DNA of 64,000 nt. Source: Lacticaseibacillus casei DSM 20011 = JCM 1134 = ATCC 393 (lineage in GTDB: Bacteria; Bacillota; Bacilli; Lactobacillales; Lactobacillaceae). The position numbers and the translations under genes are program-made. The stretch spans positions 1,116,001 to 1,180,000 of the forward strand of contig NZ_AP012544.1 of the NCBI RefSeq assembly GCF_000829055.1, given 5' to 3'. The notes below the pieces were generated by a model. It worked only from the letters and a program-made list of their open reading frames with translations, had not been told where the DNA came from and made no database searches. Positions 1-8,214 of this stretch are shown here, piece by piece. Numbering within the stretch: position 1 is the first letter of the stretch; the number at the start of each line of letters is the position of its first letter.

Positions 1-51
1 AATGAGACAGTTTTTGAACGGTTCTTACCAGGCTTTTTGACGACGCTTTAA
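1..51 (+). CDS. possible 3' end of an upstream gene (partial)
   Basis: The first frame is open from the window edge and ends in TAA at 49-51, giving a C-terminus reading NETVFERFLPGFLTTL. Too little is visible to name a family, and an open run of 16 codons can arise by chance. Confidence 0.25.
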   Translation, partial: NETVFERFLPGFLTTL

Positions 52-100
52 TTTTTTGTCTATTAGTTCGACATTCATCGAATAAAGGGAGATGCACAAT

Positions 101-730
101 ATGCTTAGGTTATTTTACGCATCAGGCACCAGTGCGATGGCGCCGCATATTTTGTTGACAGATGCCGGTATGGATTTTGAGGCGGAAAAGGTCAACCTGG
201 ATCGCAAAACTTGGCGAGGCGGTGATTATAATCAGATCAATCCCAAGTCATATGTACCAACGTTGCAGATTTCGGCGACAACATATCTAACTGAATGCGC
301 TGTGATATTGGAGTATATAGCCTCAAAAGCTAAGGGTGATTATCGAAGTTCAGAGGACAGTATGGCTTACTGGCGGGAACGCATGTGGTTAAATTATATT
401 GCAACGGAGCTGCACAAAAATTTTATATCGCTATTTCGCCGTGGTAATTGGCTGCCGAATACCGCGGATTCAAAAAAGTTGGTGTGGCAACGGGTGGCAC
501 CGCGATTGCAGTACGTTGAAACACGACTTCAAGGACCTTGGTTGATGGGTAATAGGTTTACGATGGCGGACCCGTATCTTTTTGTCATGACTAACTGGAT
601 GCGACGGCTTGGTTTTTCGTTTGATGGGTTGCAGAAGTTACAGGCATTTGACGAATCAATGCGTGAGCGGCCTAGTGTGCAAGAGGTGTTTCGAGTTGAA
701 GGGCGGCCGCATAGAGTTACGGATGGATAA
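101..730 (+). CDS. glutathione S-transferase family protein
   Basis: Protein of 209 residues with a thioredoxin-like N-terminal half (about 1-80, starting LRLFYASGTSAMAPHI) and an all-helical C-terminal half (about 90-205) containing the family-typical WLMGNRFTMADPYLF segment, where the Asp caps a helix in GST folds. I start it at ATG 101 rather than ATG 92, because AAAGGGAG at 84-91 is a good ribosome binding site for 101 but abuts 92. Most lactobacilli make little glutathione, so the thiol substrate is uncertain; a role in detoxification or stress is inference. It stands alone, followed by a broken acetyltransferase. Confidence 0.8.
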   Translation: MLRLFYASGTSAMAPHILLTDAGMDFEAEKVNLDRKTWRGGDYNQINPKSYVPTLQISATTYLTECAVILEYIASKAKGDYRSSEDSMAYWRERMWLNYIATELHKNFISLFRRGNWLPNTADSKKLVWQRVAPRLQYVETRLQGPWLMGNRFTMADPYLFVMTNWMRRLGFSFDGLQKLQAFDESMRERPSVQEVFRVEGRPHRVTDG

Positions 731-819
731 GATCGAACAAATGGGTTTCTTGAAAGTTGCTGGTTGCCTATGACATTTGTAGTATAAGTTTATTTTTATT
801 CATTTTTTCTAACTGTTGA

Positions 820-1224
820 GAAGGCGAATGATCAAATAATAGCGGTTGTTGACGATCAATTTGGGGCTTACAATTTAATCGAGAAGCCGTTAATGTAAGA
901 CGAACTAGCTGTTACCTTTTTGGCTGAAGAAGATGGGCAGTGCATTGGTGGTGTTTTTGGATATAGTACGATGTATAAAATTGGTTTTATTGAAACCTTG
1001 TTGGTGGCTGAAGCGCATAGACACAAGGCATTGGAACCCAACTTGTTAATACGCTACTAAAGGCTCTGCAAACTTTTGGATGTCCCACGGTGCACTTGGA
1101 TACGATGTCCTATCAAGCACCTGAATTTTGTCAGTCACTGGGGTTTAAACAATTTGGCAAGCTGATTTATTCAGAGATTGGTGCTTCGGAAGTGTTTTTT
1201 GTCAAACACTTGAATGTTAGCTGA
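820..1224 (+). pseudogene. decayed GNAT-family N-acetyltransferase
   Basis: Translation gives recognisable GNAT pieces in two frames. The first frame reads ELAVTFLAEEDGQCIGGVFG up to about 1025, then the reading moves by one base to KGIGTQLVNTLLKAL (the acetyl-CoA loop, R/Q-x-x-G-I-G-x-x-L pattern) and runs to TGA at 1222-1224. There is also an in-frame TAA at 896-898 and no convincing start codon. One nonsense change plus one single-base deletion near the acetyl-CoA loop therefore make it non-functional. It sits directly upstream of an intact, unrelated GNAT gene. Confidence 0.7.
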
Positions 1225-1238
1225 GAGAAGGAAAATAG

Positions 1239-1712
1239 TTGTCCGCAAAGGAGAAAATTGTAATTGCTCATGTAGACGTTTCGGAGAGAAAACGGGACAT
1301 TGTGCGTGACGTTTTAGCCGATTTGCCTGAGTGGTTTGGGTTACCCGAATCAACCAAGTTGTATGTAACAGAGGCCGCAAAGTTACCTTTGTGGGCTGCC
1401 TACTATCATGGGCATGCGATTGGCTTCATCGACTATCTTCAAACTAGCGTCGCAAGTGGAGAAATCAACTGTATGGGCATCAAAAAGCAATTTCATCATC
1501 AAGGGATAGGAACTCGGCTTGAACGGGAATTAGAAAGTTATGCGAAAAATCATGCTCACTATCTTCAGGTAAAGACAGTCGATGAAGGGCATTACCCAGA
1601 GTATGATCAAACCATTCGTTTTTATGAGTCAGTTGGCTTTGAGCGGTTGGAGGTATTTCCGAAATTATGGGATTCCTGGAATCCTTGTTTGGTAATGGTC
1701 AAAAAGCTTTGA
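1239..1712 (+). CDS. GNAT-family N-acetyltransferase
   Basis: Protein of 157 residues with the GNAT core: strand-helix at about 55-90, then the acetyl-CoA binding motif HHQGIGTRLERELE near residues 89-102, and a C-terminal TIRFYESVGFERLE segment typical of the fold's last helix and strand. The substrate cannot be told from sequence. The start is TTG 1239, preceded by GAGAAGGAAA at 1224-1233; no ATG offers a better site. It begins 14 bases after the stop of the decayed acetyltransferase upstream, so the two may once have been co-transcribed. Confidence 0.75.
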   Translation: MSAKEKIVIAHVDVSERKRDIVRDVLADLPEWFGLPESTKLYVTEAAKLPLWAAYYHGHAIGFIDYLQTSVASGEINCMGIKKQFHHQGIGTRLERELESYAKNHAHYLQVKTVDEGHYPEYDQTIRFYESVGFERLEVFPKLWDSWNPCLVMVKKL

Positions 1713-1838
1713 GAAAGTTACCGACATAATCTCAGTGTTAAACTTCAGCGTTTTCGGGTTTCAAAATGTTCAGAATTAAATGTAGTTTGTATCGTTAAGC
1801 TCAGGGACTTCTTGCTAGATGTATAAGTGCATAATTTA

Positions 1839-1902
1839 AATTAAATAGACTCACCCCAGTCTGAGCTCAAGGAGACGCCGACTATGGTGAGTCTATTTAA
1901 TT
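1839..1902. repeat. long inverted repeat with 17-bp perfect arms
   Basis: Arms AATTAAATAGACTCACC (1839-1855) and its exact complement (1886-1902) enclose a 30-base loop. There is no U-run after it on the plus strand, so it is not a textbook terminator. It lies between the GNAT gene and CRISPR-like repeats; a small mobile-element relic or a transcript-end hairpin are both possible. Confidence 0.6.
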
Positions 1903-1906
1903 GCAC

Positions 1907-2005
1907 GGTTTAGTCTTTGCAGTCACGTGGACTGCGATGAGATTCAAAGTATTCCCACCAAAACAGTTGAGATATTTCAATTCGCACAGTCACGAGGACT
2001 GCGAC
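1907..2005 (-). CRISPR. possible two-repeat CRISPR remnant (type I-C-like), no cas genes
   Basis: Read on the minus strand, 2005-1974 has the shape of a type I-C repeat: it starts GTCGCAGTCC, has a short stem CAGTC/GACTG and ends GAATTGAAAT (32 nt). After 35 nt a second copy (1938-1907) starts ATCGCAGTCC, keeps the same stem, and degenerates in its 3' half, as terminal repeats often do. The 32 + 35 spacing fits the I-C class. Only one spacer is present, there are no cas genes nearby, and two palindromic protein sites would look similar, so this is tentative. Confidence 0.35.
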
Positions 2006-2166
2006 CGCAACATAAATTTACCAGAAGGAGTATGAATGTACTTCCAAGCTCATGTGTACCTTACATTCACACTTGGACTTTTGCAGCTGCAACTCTCTCC
2101 TTCTTGTCTAATAATATACCATAATACCTGTCCGCATCTTCAACATTTGTTGCGATGACAGCAACC

Positions 2167-2775
2167 CTAAGCCAACCACTTATTCCGCTTCGCCATCTCC
2201 ACCGCCTCAATCCGATTATGCACCCCAAGCTTGCTAAAAATGGCCGATAGATAATTACGCACCGTCCCTTCAGATAAAAACAAGGACGCAGCGATTTGTT
2301 TAGATGACAACCCACTAGCAACCTCCGCCAAAACTGCCAGTTCGCGGTCAGTGAGAGGATTGCTTTCAGCCGTGACCATATTTGTCACCAACTCTGGCGC
2401 GTAAATTGTTTGCCCAGTCATCACTTTACGAATTACGGCGATTAAGTCGTCGCTCGGGTTATCCTTTAAAAGATAACCATTCACTTTAGCCGCAACGGCG
2501 CGCTCGAAATAGGCCTTTTGCGCAAAGGTGGTCAAAATAATGACTTTCATTGGCAAGTCACTTTCATGAATTTTATCGGCGACATCAAGGCCGGTTAGTT
2601 TTGGCATCTCAATGTCCAAAATGGCAACATCAGGCTTGAGTTGCTGGATGTCTTCCCATGCCTTTGCACCATCTCCAGCACTTCCCAGCACATGCAAATC
2701 CTCTTCTAAGTCCAATAGCTGGGTGAGTGCCGAGTTTAACATGCTTTGATCTTCAGCGAGATATAACGTAATCAA
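2167..2775 (-). CDS. LuxR/NarL-type response regulator (DesR-like)
   Basis: About 202 residues. The N-terminal receiver domain has acidic residues near 8-9 (LAEDQ), the phosphorylatable Asp near 54 in AILDIEMPKL, a conserved Thr in ILTTF and Lys in YLLKDN. The C-terminal LuxR-type helix-turn-helix begins at PLTDRELAVLAEVASG and contains the recognition part LSEGTVRNYLSAIFSKLGV. I place the start at TTG 2775, which overlaps the kinase stop codon; a GTG at 2790 abuts the Shine-Dalgarno sequence and is less likely. Its partner kinase is frameshifted, so this regulator is probably orphaned. It would be expected to control the adjoining exporter operon. Confidence 0.85.
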   Translation of the reverse strand: MITLYLAEDQSMLNSALTQLLDLEEDLHVLGSAGDGAKAWEDIQQLKPDVAILDIEMPKLTGLDVADKIHESDLPMKVIILTTFAQKAYFERAVAAKVNGYLLKDNPSDDLIAVIRKVMTGQTIYAPELVTNMVTAESNPLTDRELAVLAEVASGLSSKQIAASLFLSEGTVRNYLSAIFSKLGVHNRIEAVEMAKRNKWLA

Positions 2776-3848
2776 GATAGTTGCTGCCACTCCTTTGGTA
2801 ATGTAAGTGTGACCAGAGTACCTTGCCGATTGTGGATGATCGCAAAGGTGCCGTTAACTTCCGCCATCCGTTGCTGCATGCCGCTAATGCCGTTTGAACC
2901 CGCGCGGACGTAATTTTTGGATCGGCCGTCATCTTGAATGTTGACGATATAGGCGCTTGGCGTATCACATTCGTAATGGCTTCGGAAATGACCGGACTTA
3001 GGTGAATCTGCACCTTGGTTGGCCATTCAGTGGCGTCATTTTCGCCGTCTGTCAGCAAAACAACATTGGCTTCCGCAAGGTTTTTTTCCTTGCGTTAACA
3101 TCATCTCACTTAGCGACTGTTGGTGCAGGTCATTGACGATTGAGCGGACCAGTTGCAAATCGTGACGACTGGTTTGGGCAATGTCGTCCAGTTCCGGTCC
3201 GACGCGCTCAGGTGCCTTGTCCAGTAGTTTTTTGGCGAGCTCAGCCTTAAGGGTCATCATCGAAAAGCTTTGGCCGAGGGTGTCGTGCAAGTCGCGCGCA
3301 ATCCGTTCGCGTTCACCACGACGAACGATGGCCTGCAGACGCCGATTTGTTTGCCGAAGTTGGCGTTGGCGGATAATGGAGCGTGAGGCAGTATAGGCAA
3401 AGATTGGGGAGACAAGCGGGAAAACAAGATTGAGCAAGTTACCATTTGAGATGTTTAAAGTACCCGGATGGATCAGATTGGCGCGCCATAGACCCACGAG
3501 AATAATGAGGTAAAAAGCTGTGGCGAACCAGTGAAAATATTTTCGTGGGTACCTAGCTAAAATAAAGGACACTTGCCAACCGGGATAAATAATCATGTAA
3601 TCATTGAAAGCGAAGATGGCAAATAAACCGGTGATCGCCAGCTCCAGCGGAATCGTGACGGGTAGCCACCGGTCGATTTCGTTGACCAGAATGTAGACGA
3701 CCAGAAACACCACGCCCAAGCCGAGCCAAATCCAGTCAGTGACCGATTTTGTCGGAACATATTGAGCCATGATATACGGCAAATAGACCAGCCAAATATA
3801 GCTGGTCCATTCGAGATTCATCAACCATGACCGAAGATTATGCTTCAC
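2772..3848 (-). pseudogene. frameshifted sensor histidine kinase (DesK-like)
   Basis: The 5' part encodes about five membrane segments, then the dimerisation box RERIARDLHDTLGQ with the phospho-accepting His. At a run of seven T (3081-3087; A7 on the coding strand) the frame shifts: LTQGK continues as NLAEANVVLLTDGEN in another frame, through the N-box-like EAITNVIR. Near 2953-2968 it shifts again, to SAYIVNIQDDG and SGMQQRMAEVNG (the ATP-binding G-boxes), ending in WQQLS. The residues expected after the N-box His are lost. Two lesions argue for real inactivation, although the homopolymer change could be a sequencing error. The likely start is GTG 3848; 3875 is an alternative. Confidence 0.8.
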
Positions 3849-4602
3849 CCAAAGCCACGCCCTTCTGTTGCTCATGTTTTGTCTTGACAACCACTAGCAA
3901 ACTCCCGAGCACAAACCAGACGGCAATCCCAACTAGATTTGTTAAGTCTACTGTAGCACGTGAGGTCACCTGATTTAAGAGATTATTCACGAAGTAAGTC
4001 GGCGTCTCCTTGCCGATGGTTTGTAACCACTTCGGTAGCAGGCTGATGGGCCACCATAAGCCGCTGATAATGGCCATGGGAAAAGTGAGTAAATTACTGG
4101 CCAAGCTGAGCATTTCTTCGCGCCGGATATGGGACAACGCAATGCCAATCATCAGGATAGGTAATTGACCGATTAAAATAATGCCAAGGAAGCCTAACCA
4201 CTGACCAGCATCAAGGCTGACATTGTTAACGCCAATCGCAATGCCGCCTAAGACAATCACCGAAAGAAGGCTCATCATCAGCATCCAGAAAGTGATTGAG
4301 ACGTAATAGGGAACCATGCCTTTTGGCGATAATCTTAAAAATGTCGTGAATCCTTTGTCGCGATCGCGTTTCAAGATGGACGCAATGCTGAAGAGTGCTT
4401 CGAGGAGAATACTAAAAACAATCATTTGATCCATATAACTAATGTTAAATTGTTTGATTGCCACAGCAGAGCCACTGATCATGGCTTTGGTATAAAGTAG
4501 ATAGAATCCTGCTGGCATCAAGAGCGCAAGGAAAATAAACGAAAAGTTGCGGAGCACCAGGCGCTTGCCGTCAAAGGCCACTTGAGCTAAGAATGTTTTC
4601 AT
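3838..4602 (-). CDS. ABC-2 type transporter permease
   Basis: Protein of 254 residues with six predicted membrane segments (for example FSFIFLALLMPAGFYLLYTK near 21-40 and a last one near 220-240) and the ABC-2 family layout. Its ATG overlaps the stop of the ATPase gene by four bases (ATGA), and GGAGGT lies just upstream, so the two are translationally coupled. The reading frame is intact, but the partner ATPase is frameshifted, so it probably cannot work unless another ATPase substitutes. ABC-2 exporters beside DesKR-like systems commonly move lipids, peptides or antibiotics; the substrate here is unknown. Confidence 0.85.
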   Translation of the reverse strand: MKTFLAQVAFDGKRLVLRNFSFIFLALLMPAGFYLLYTKAMISGSAVAIKQFNISYMDQMIVFSILLEALFSIASILKRDRDKGFTTFLRLSPKGMVPYYVSITFWMLMMSLLSVIVLGGIAIGVNNVSLDAGQWLGFLGIILIGQLPILMIGIALSHIRREEMLSLASNLLTFPMAIISGLWWPISLLPKWLQTIGKETPTYFVNNLLNQVTSRATVDLTNLVGIAVWFVLGSLLVVVKTKHEQQKGVALGEA

Positions 4603-5488
4603 GATTGTGTGACCTCCTGTTTGGTTAATTGTAGGAAAATGTCTTCAAGTGATTCGCGATTCAAGCTGATTTGATGCAGTCGATTGAGCATCGGCACGAG
4701 TGCTTTCAGCGTCTGATCACCGTTGCGGCTGTGAATGACCAGTTTGTCACCCATGCTGTGGACGTGGTCGACATCAGCCAGTCCGCTAAAAATGGCCGGT
4801 TGCAGATCAGTTTCACAAGTAATTGTGGCGCCCAGATGTTGTTTTTGAAGCTGTTGTAAGGTGCCATCGAACGTAAAGCGGCCATTTTGCAAGATCAATA
4901 AGCGATCGGCAATTTGCTGAATTTCTTCGAGGTAGTGACTAGTGATAACGATGGTTTTGCCTTGTTGTCGCAGTTGTTCAACTTGATCCCAAAAAGCTTT
5001 TCGGGCATTCGCGTCCATGCCGACAGTCGGTTCGTCTAGGAACAGCAGATCAGGTTGGCCGATTAACGCAACGGCAAAGGTGACACGGCGCAGTTGGCCG
5101 CCGGAGAGATTACCGAGACGCTGGGTCTTGAGTTGCGTCAGGTTCAGATCGGCAAGCAAGCTGTCTGGGTCAAGCGCATGTTCAGTCTGTTCAGCGGCAA
5201 GTTTTAACATATCGCCGACAGTAATGCCGGGGATGATCATGTCGCCTTGAAGCATCGAGCCAATTCGGGCCTTGCTATTGGGATCACCGGGTTTTTTGTC
5301 AAAAACGCTGACGGCGCCTTTTCCCGATAAAACCCTAGCAAAATGTTTAGCAGTGTTGTTTTACCAGCGCCGTTGACACCGATCAAACCGATGATTTCAC
5401 CGGCATGGACGGTTAAGTTAATGTCTTTTAAAACCTGTTTCTTGTCATAGTTGAATTTTAGATGTTCTGTTTGAATGATTGTGGTCAT
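4599..5488 (-). pseudogene. frameshifted ABC transporter ATPase
   Basis: The start is ATG 5488 after GGAGGTGGACAAC. The first frame carries the Walker A motif GVNGAGKTTLLNILLG; around 5317-5335 the frame breaks, and the continuation (from about GSMLQGDMIIPGITV) holds the signature LSGGQLRRV, Walker B LLFLDEPTVGMD and the switch His in ITSHYLEE. A single protein of about 295 residues is thus split between nucleotide binding and hydrolysis motifs. Neither fragment alone could be an active ATPase. It forms an operon with the permease, the broken kinase and the response regulator. Confidence 0.8.
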
Positions 5489-5538
5489 GTTGTCCACCTC
5501 CACTACTAATACTACGTGGTCGGGGGATTGGGTAGTAG

Positions 5539-5573
5539 TCGCGAATGTCATGAATGTGGTGTGACAAATGTCA
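5539..5573 (-). promoter_or_regulatory. candidate double operator for the exporter operon
   Basis: A perfect 12-base palindrome TGACAAATGTCA lies at 5562-5573, with a related site TCGCGAATGTCA at 5539-5550, starts 23 bases apart (about two helical turns) and upstream of the ATPase start at 5488. Paired imperfect palindromes upstream of their own exporter are typical for DesR/LiaR-like regulators. Assignment to the regulator at 2167-2775 is inference. Confidence 0.4.
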
Positions 5574-5615
5574 TGTTTTGCGAAAAGGCTGACAGCATGC
5601 TGAATGTGGGCGCTA

Positions 5616-5642
5616 TTGTGCGAGGCATTCTTCTTGTATAAT
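5616..5642 (+). promoter_or_regulatory. candidate promoter of the jet operon
   Basis: TATAAT at 5637-5642 is a consensus -10 box, 45 bases before the first jet start codon. The -35 region is weak (TTGTGC at 5616-5621, spacer 15). The exporter operator sites lie about 60-80 bp upstream on the divergent side. Confidence 0.45.
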
Positions 5643-5686
5643 GGAAGGCATCAGACAGTGGTATGGACATAGAAAGGGACCATCTT

Positions 5687-7183
5687 ATGGCAGCAGCCTT
5701 ATCAGCACCTTTGCGGCAGTTATTATTGGCAACTCAATTAGGTTTGAGCGTGCATCATCCGCTTGCCGGGTGGTTCGTGTTGACGATTCTTTACCGTGAT
5801 GCCGGCAGTAGTAGTGAACCCGTTACGTTAAGTTACCTGGCACGAAAATATAACAATGATTATCTGGACACAAGCGGCGGCGAAACGCCGATTGCTGATG
5901 ATGTTTTGAAGAAAGTGCTTGATGTGCTGGTCATGCAAGCCGGTTTGGTCGAGATGAATCCGCGAAAAGTGCGTGCCCGCATGCACAATGGCAGCTACCA
6001 TATTGTTCATTCCTATGTTTATCGGATTACCAGCAGCGGCATTGAATATTTGAAAATGATGCAAAAAGTCATTGACGCTGAAATAACGATTACTGCTAAC
6101 ACAAATCGGATTCAGGAATATGTCGATTTGGTGGCAAAACTGAGTGTACCGGTACGTTCAGGCGCTGACACGCAGCTTTACAACGATTTTCAAAACATGC
6201 TGAATGCATACGATGATGTCATGAAAGGTATCCATAAACTTGAGGATGACCTTGATGAATTAGCCAATGATATTGCCTTCAATCACGGCAGTCAGGCGGC
6301 GAGCCACTTGCAGCAGATGTTGCGTCACAAGGCAATTCCCGCTTATCAGCAGATGCTGAATCAGGCGTCACGTATTCAAGGTTTAGCAAATGATGCGGCT
6401 TTTGCCGATCAGATTGCCCATTCCCAACAAGGCAGTGATGATCTTGATGCTGCTCGGGCGGTTGGCCGTCAAGAAGCGTTAGTGATGCGGCTGCAGCGGA
6501 CCAAACAATGGGCGCAGGCGCAGATGACCAGATTAGCACTCAGTATGAGTCCGACTTCCACGGCGATTGACAGTAGTCTGGATTCGATTTATTTAGTGTT
6601 TAACACCTTATTGGGCATTGTTCACTTGTTAAGTCAGGAGTTTGAACATGCCAAGCGCCAAACAATTGACATCAAGGCGCTTTCCAAAAAGTTAGATGGC
6701 TTGCTGGCACACTATCAACAACTTCACATTCCGGCGCAGGTGCCACGGCACTTGCCGGCGGATCGCGAGGTGGAAGATCCCAGCGATTTGCTTGATGCCT
6801 CAACAATGGGACCGGTCAGCTACTTAGCGAATCCGACCCGCAAGCAGCCAGCCAGCGAGACTGATAATCCGGATGTCACCGATGATGCACCCACCGAACA
6901 GGCGCAGATGGCTGGGTTACGCGAATTTCGCCAAACGTTGATGGTGGATGATCGTCACGGTCGGGTGGATCACGATTTGACGTTGCAGACTGTCACGGCA
7001 CGGGATGAGATTATCAAGTTGTTTGCAGCGACTTATCACGAAGATCTGAATGGCTTTGCCCCGTTCGGTCGTCCAGCCAAAGCGGTGAATGCTTTGCCAG
7101 ACACGCCGCCATTACAATTGCAGGTGGCCGGAGAAGATTATGCGGTCGTGTTGCCGTGCGGTTTTAAATTTACGTTTGCTTGA
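5687..7183 (+). CDS. jetA: JetA-like subunit of a Wadjet/SMC-type plasmid defence system
   Basis: Protein of 498 residues, first gene of a four-gene operon. The N-terminal 130 residues look like a winged-helix region (SYLARKYNNDYLDTSG, then a run of Tyr/Ile-rich strands), followed by long helices at about 150-370 and a low-complexity linker near 370-420, then a short C-terminal domain. This fits a kleisin-type subunit (MukF/MksF/JetA role), bridging the SMC heads. I do not recognise a named family from motifs; the call rests on position and architecture. ATG 5687 is preferred over ATG 5663 because AAAGGGA at 5673-5679 is well spaced only for 5687. The next gene starts 11 bases after its stop. 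Confidence 0.65.
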   Translation: MAAALSAPLRQLLLATQLGLSVHHPLAGWFVLTILYRDAGSSSEPVTLSYLARKYNNDYLDTSGGETPIADDVLKKVLDVLVMQAGLVEMNPRKVRARMHNGSYHIVHSYVYRITSSGIEYLKMMQKVIDAEITITANTNRIQEYVDLVAKLSVPVRSGADTQLYNDFQNMLNAYDDVMKGIHKLEDDLDELANDIAFNHGSQAASHLQQMLRHKAIPAYQQMLNQASRIQGLANDAAFADQIAHSQQGSDDLDAARAVGRQEALVMRLQRTKQWAQAQMTRLALSMSPTSTAIDSSLDSIYLVFNTLLGIVHLLSQEFEHAKRQTIDIKALSKKLDGLLAHYQQLHIPAQVPRHLPADREVEDPSDLLDASTMGPVSYLANPTRKQPASETDNPDVTDDAPTEQAQMAGLREFRQTLMVDDRHGRVDHDLTLQTVTARDEIIKLFAATYHEDLNGFAPFGRPAKAVNALPDTPPLQLQVAGEDYAVVLPCGFKFTFA

Positions 7184-7194
7184 GGAGGACACTT

Positions 7195-8214
7195 ATGGCC
7201 AGAATTACCAAGTTAGACCAGCTTGTCATCAATGAACTGCTGGATCATGGCGTGTTTACCACAACGCCATTACCCGCTGCGACCCAAATCAGTCGCGCTG
7301 CCATTAGTGAACTCAAAAAGCCGTCCGTACAGCAACGGCTTAGTTACTATTTTAAAAATATGTTCGGTGCAACGCCGGAGAATTTTCAAGAAAATCTTTT
7401 CTTCATGATCGATAAGGAAGAACTTTCTTCAGAAGTCGTGCATGTGCTTTTGGCAACGGTTAAAACGATTATCAACGAGCCGGAATTACAGAGCAATTTG
7501 GAGGACCGCGCCATTCCCACGCAAAAAATCGTCCGTCAGGTGCACAGCGAAGTGACCGAGCTTGATGAACGCGAATTACTGCGCTGCATTGATGCACTGT
7601 TTGTGAAGCGGTTTGGGTTGTTCACACCGGATCGACTTGAGGAAGGGGCAGAAAATGTTCCTGCCGAAATCGATGATTGCTGGGAGATTCATCCCAACTT
7701 TAACGAATTTTCCCAAAATCTGGTCGACTATTTGACCAGTGAGCAAGCCGAGCCGGTTTTGAGCGATGTTCAAAAAGTCAATCGGGTGTTGTTGACGGAA
7801 CAATTCATGAGTCCCAAAACTACGCCGCAACTTTGGCCTGTCCTTGTTGCCCATAAAGAAGCTATTGCGGAACAATGGACTCAAGGCGGGCGGTTCGTTT
7901 TGGAAGTCGGGGATCAGTATGCGCTATTGTTGGATCAACAGCGGCAGCCCAGCGTTGCCAAGCCTTACCTCGCTGCGTTAGTTGTCGCCCATCAACTGGG
8001 GTTGGGCGTGGCCGCCGATGACTTGACTGGCTTAATCAAAACCGTGACTGCCGAACTTTTTCCAGGCTTCACGATTCAACCAAGTCAGGTAAAGGCCGCC
8101 TTACTTGAAAATGACTTAATGCGTGCTAAGGACGATTATTGGGTGCCAACGCCGATTGTGGCGCGGTTTGCGGTGACGCAGGATGAAGAAAGCAAAGAAG
8201 GAGCTAAATCTTGA
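7195..8214 (+). CDS. jetB: JetB-like subunit (MukE/KITE-like) of the same system
   Basis: Protein of 339 residues, alpha-helical with short strands, consistent with tandem winged-helix domains as in MukE/MksE/JetB. An acidic HSEVTELDERELLRCIDALF stretch lies near 117-136. No enzymatic motif is seen. It is longer than many JetB proteins. AGGAGG at 7183-7188 precedes ATG 7195. Its TGA overlaps the TTG start of the ATPase gene (TTGA), so JetB and JetC are probably made in a fixed ratio. Function follows from neighbours: the subunit normally clamps the kleisin and SMC heads. Confidence 0.6.
   Translation: MARITKLDQLVINELLDHGVFTTTPLPAATQISRAAISELKKPSVQQRLSYYFKNMFGATPENFQENLFFMIDKEELSSEVVHVLLATVKTIINEPELQSNLEDRAIPTQKIVRQVHSEVTELDERELLRCIDALFVKRFGLFTPDRLEEGAENVPAEIDDCWEIHPNFNEFSQNLVDYLTSEQAEPVLSDVQKVNRVLLTEQFMSPKTTPQLWPVLVAHKEAIAEQWTQGGRFVLEVGDQYALLLDQQRQPSVAKPYLAALVVAHQLGLGVAADDLTGLIKTVTAELFPGFTIQPSQVKAALLENDLMRAKDDYWVPTPIVARFAVTQDEESKEGAKS

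Noticed and set aside
1839..1902. Type II-A CRISPR repeat or tracrRNA
   Set aside because: Sequence does not match repeats I know in lactobacilli, and no second copy or cas9 is present.
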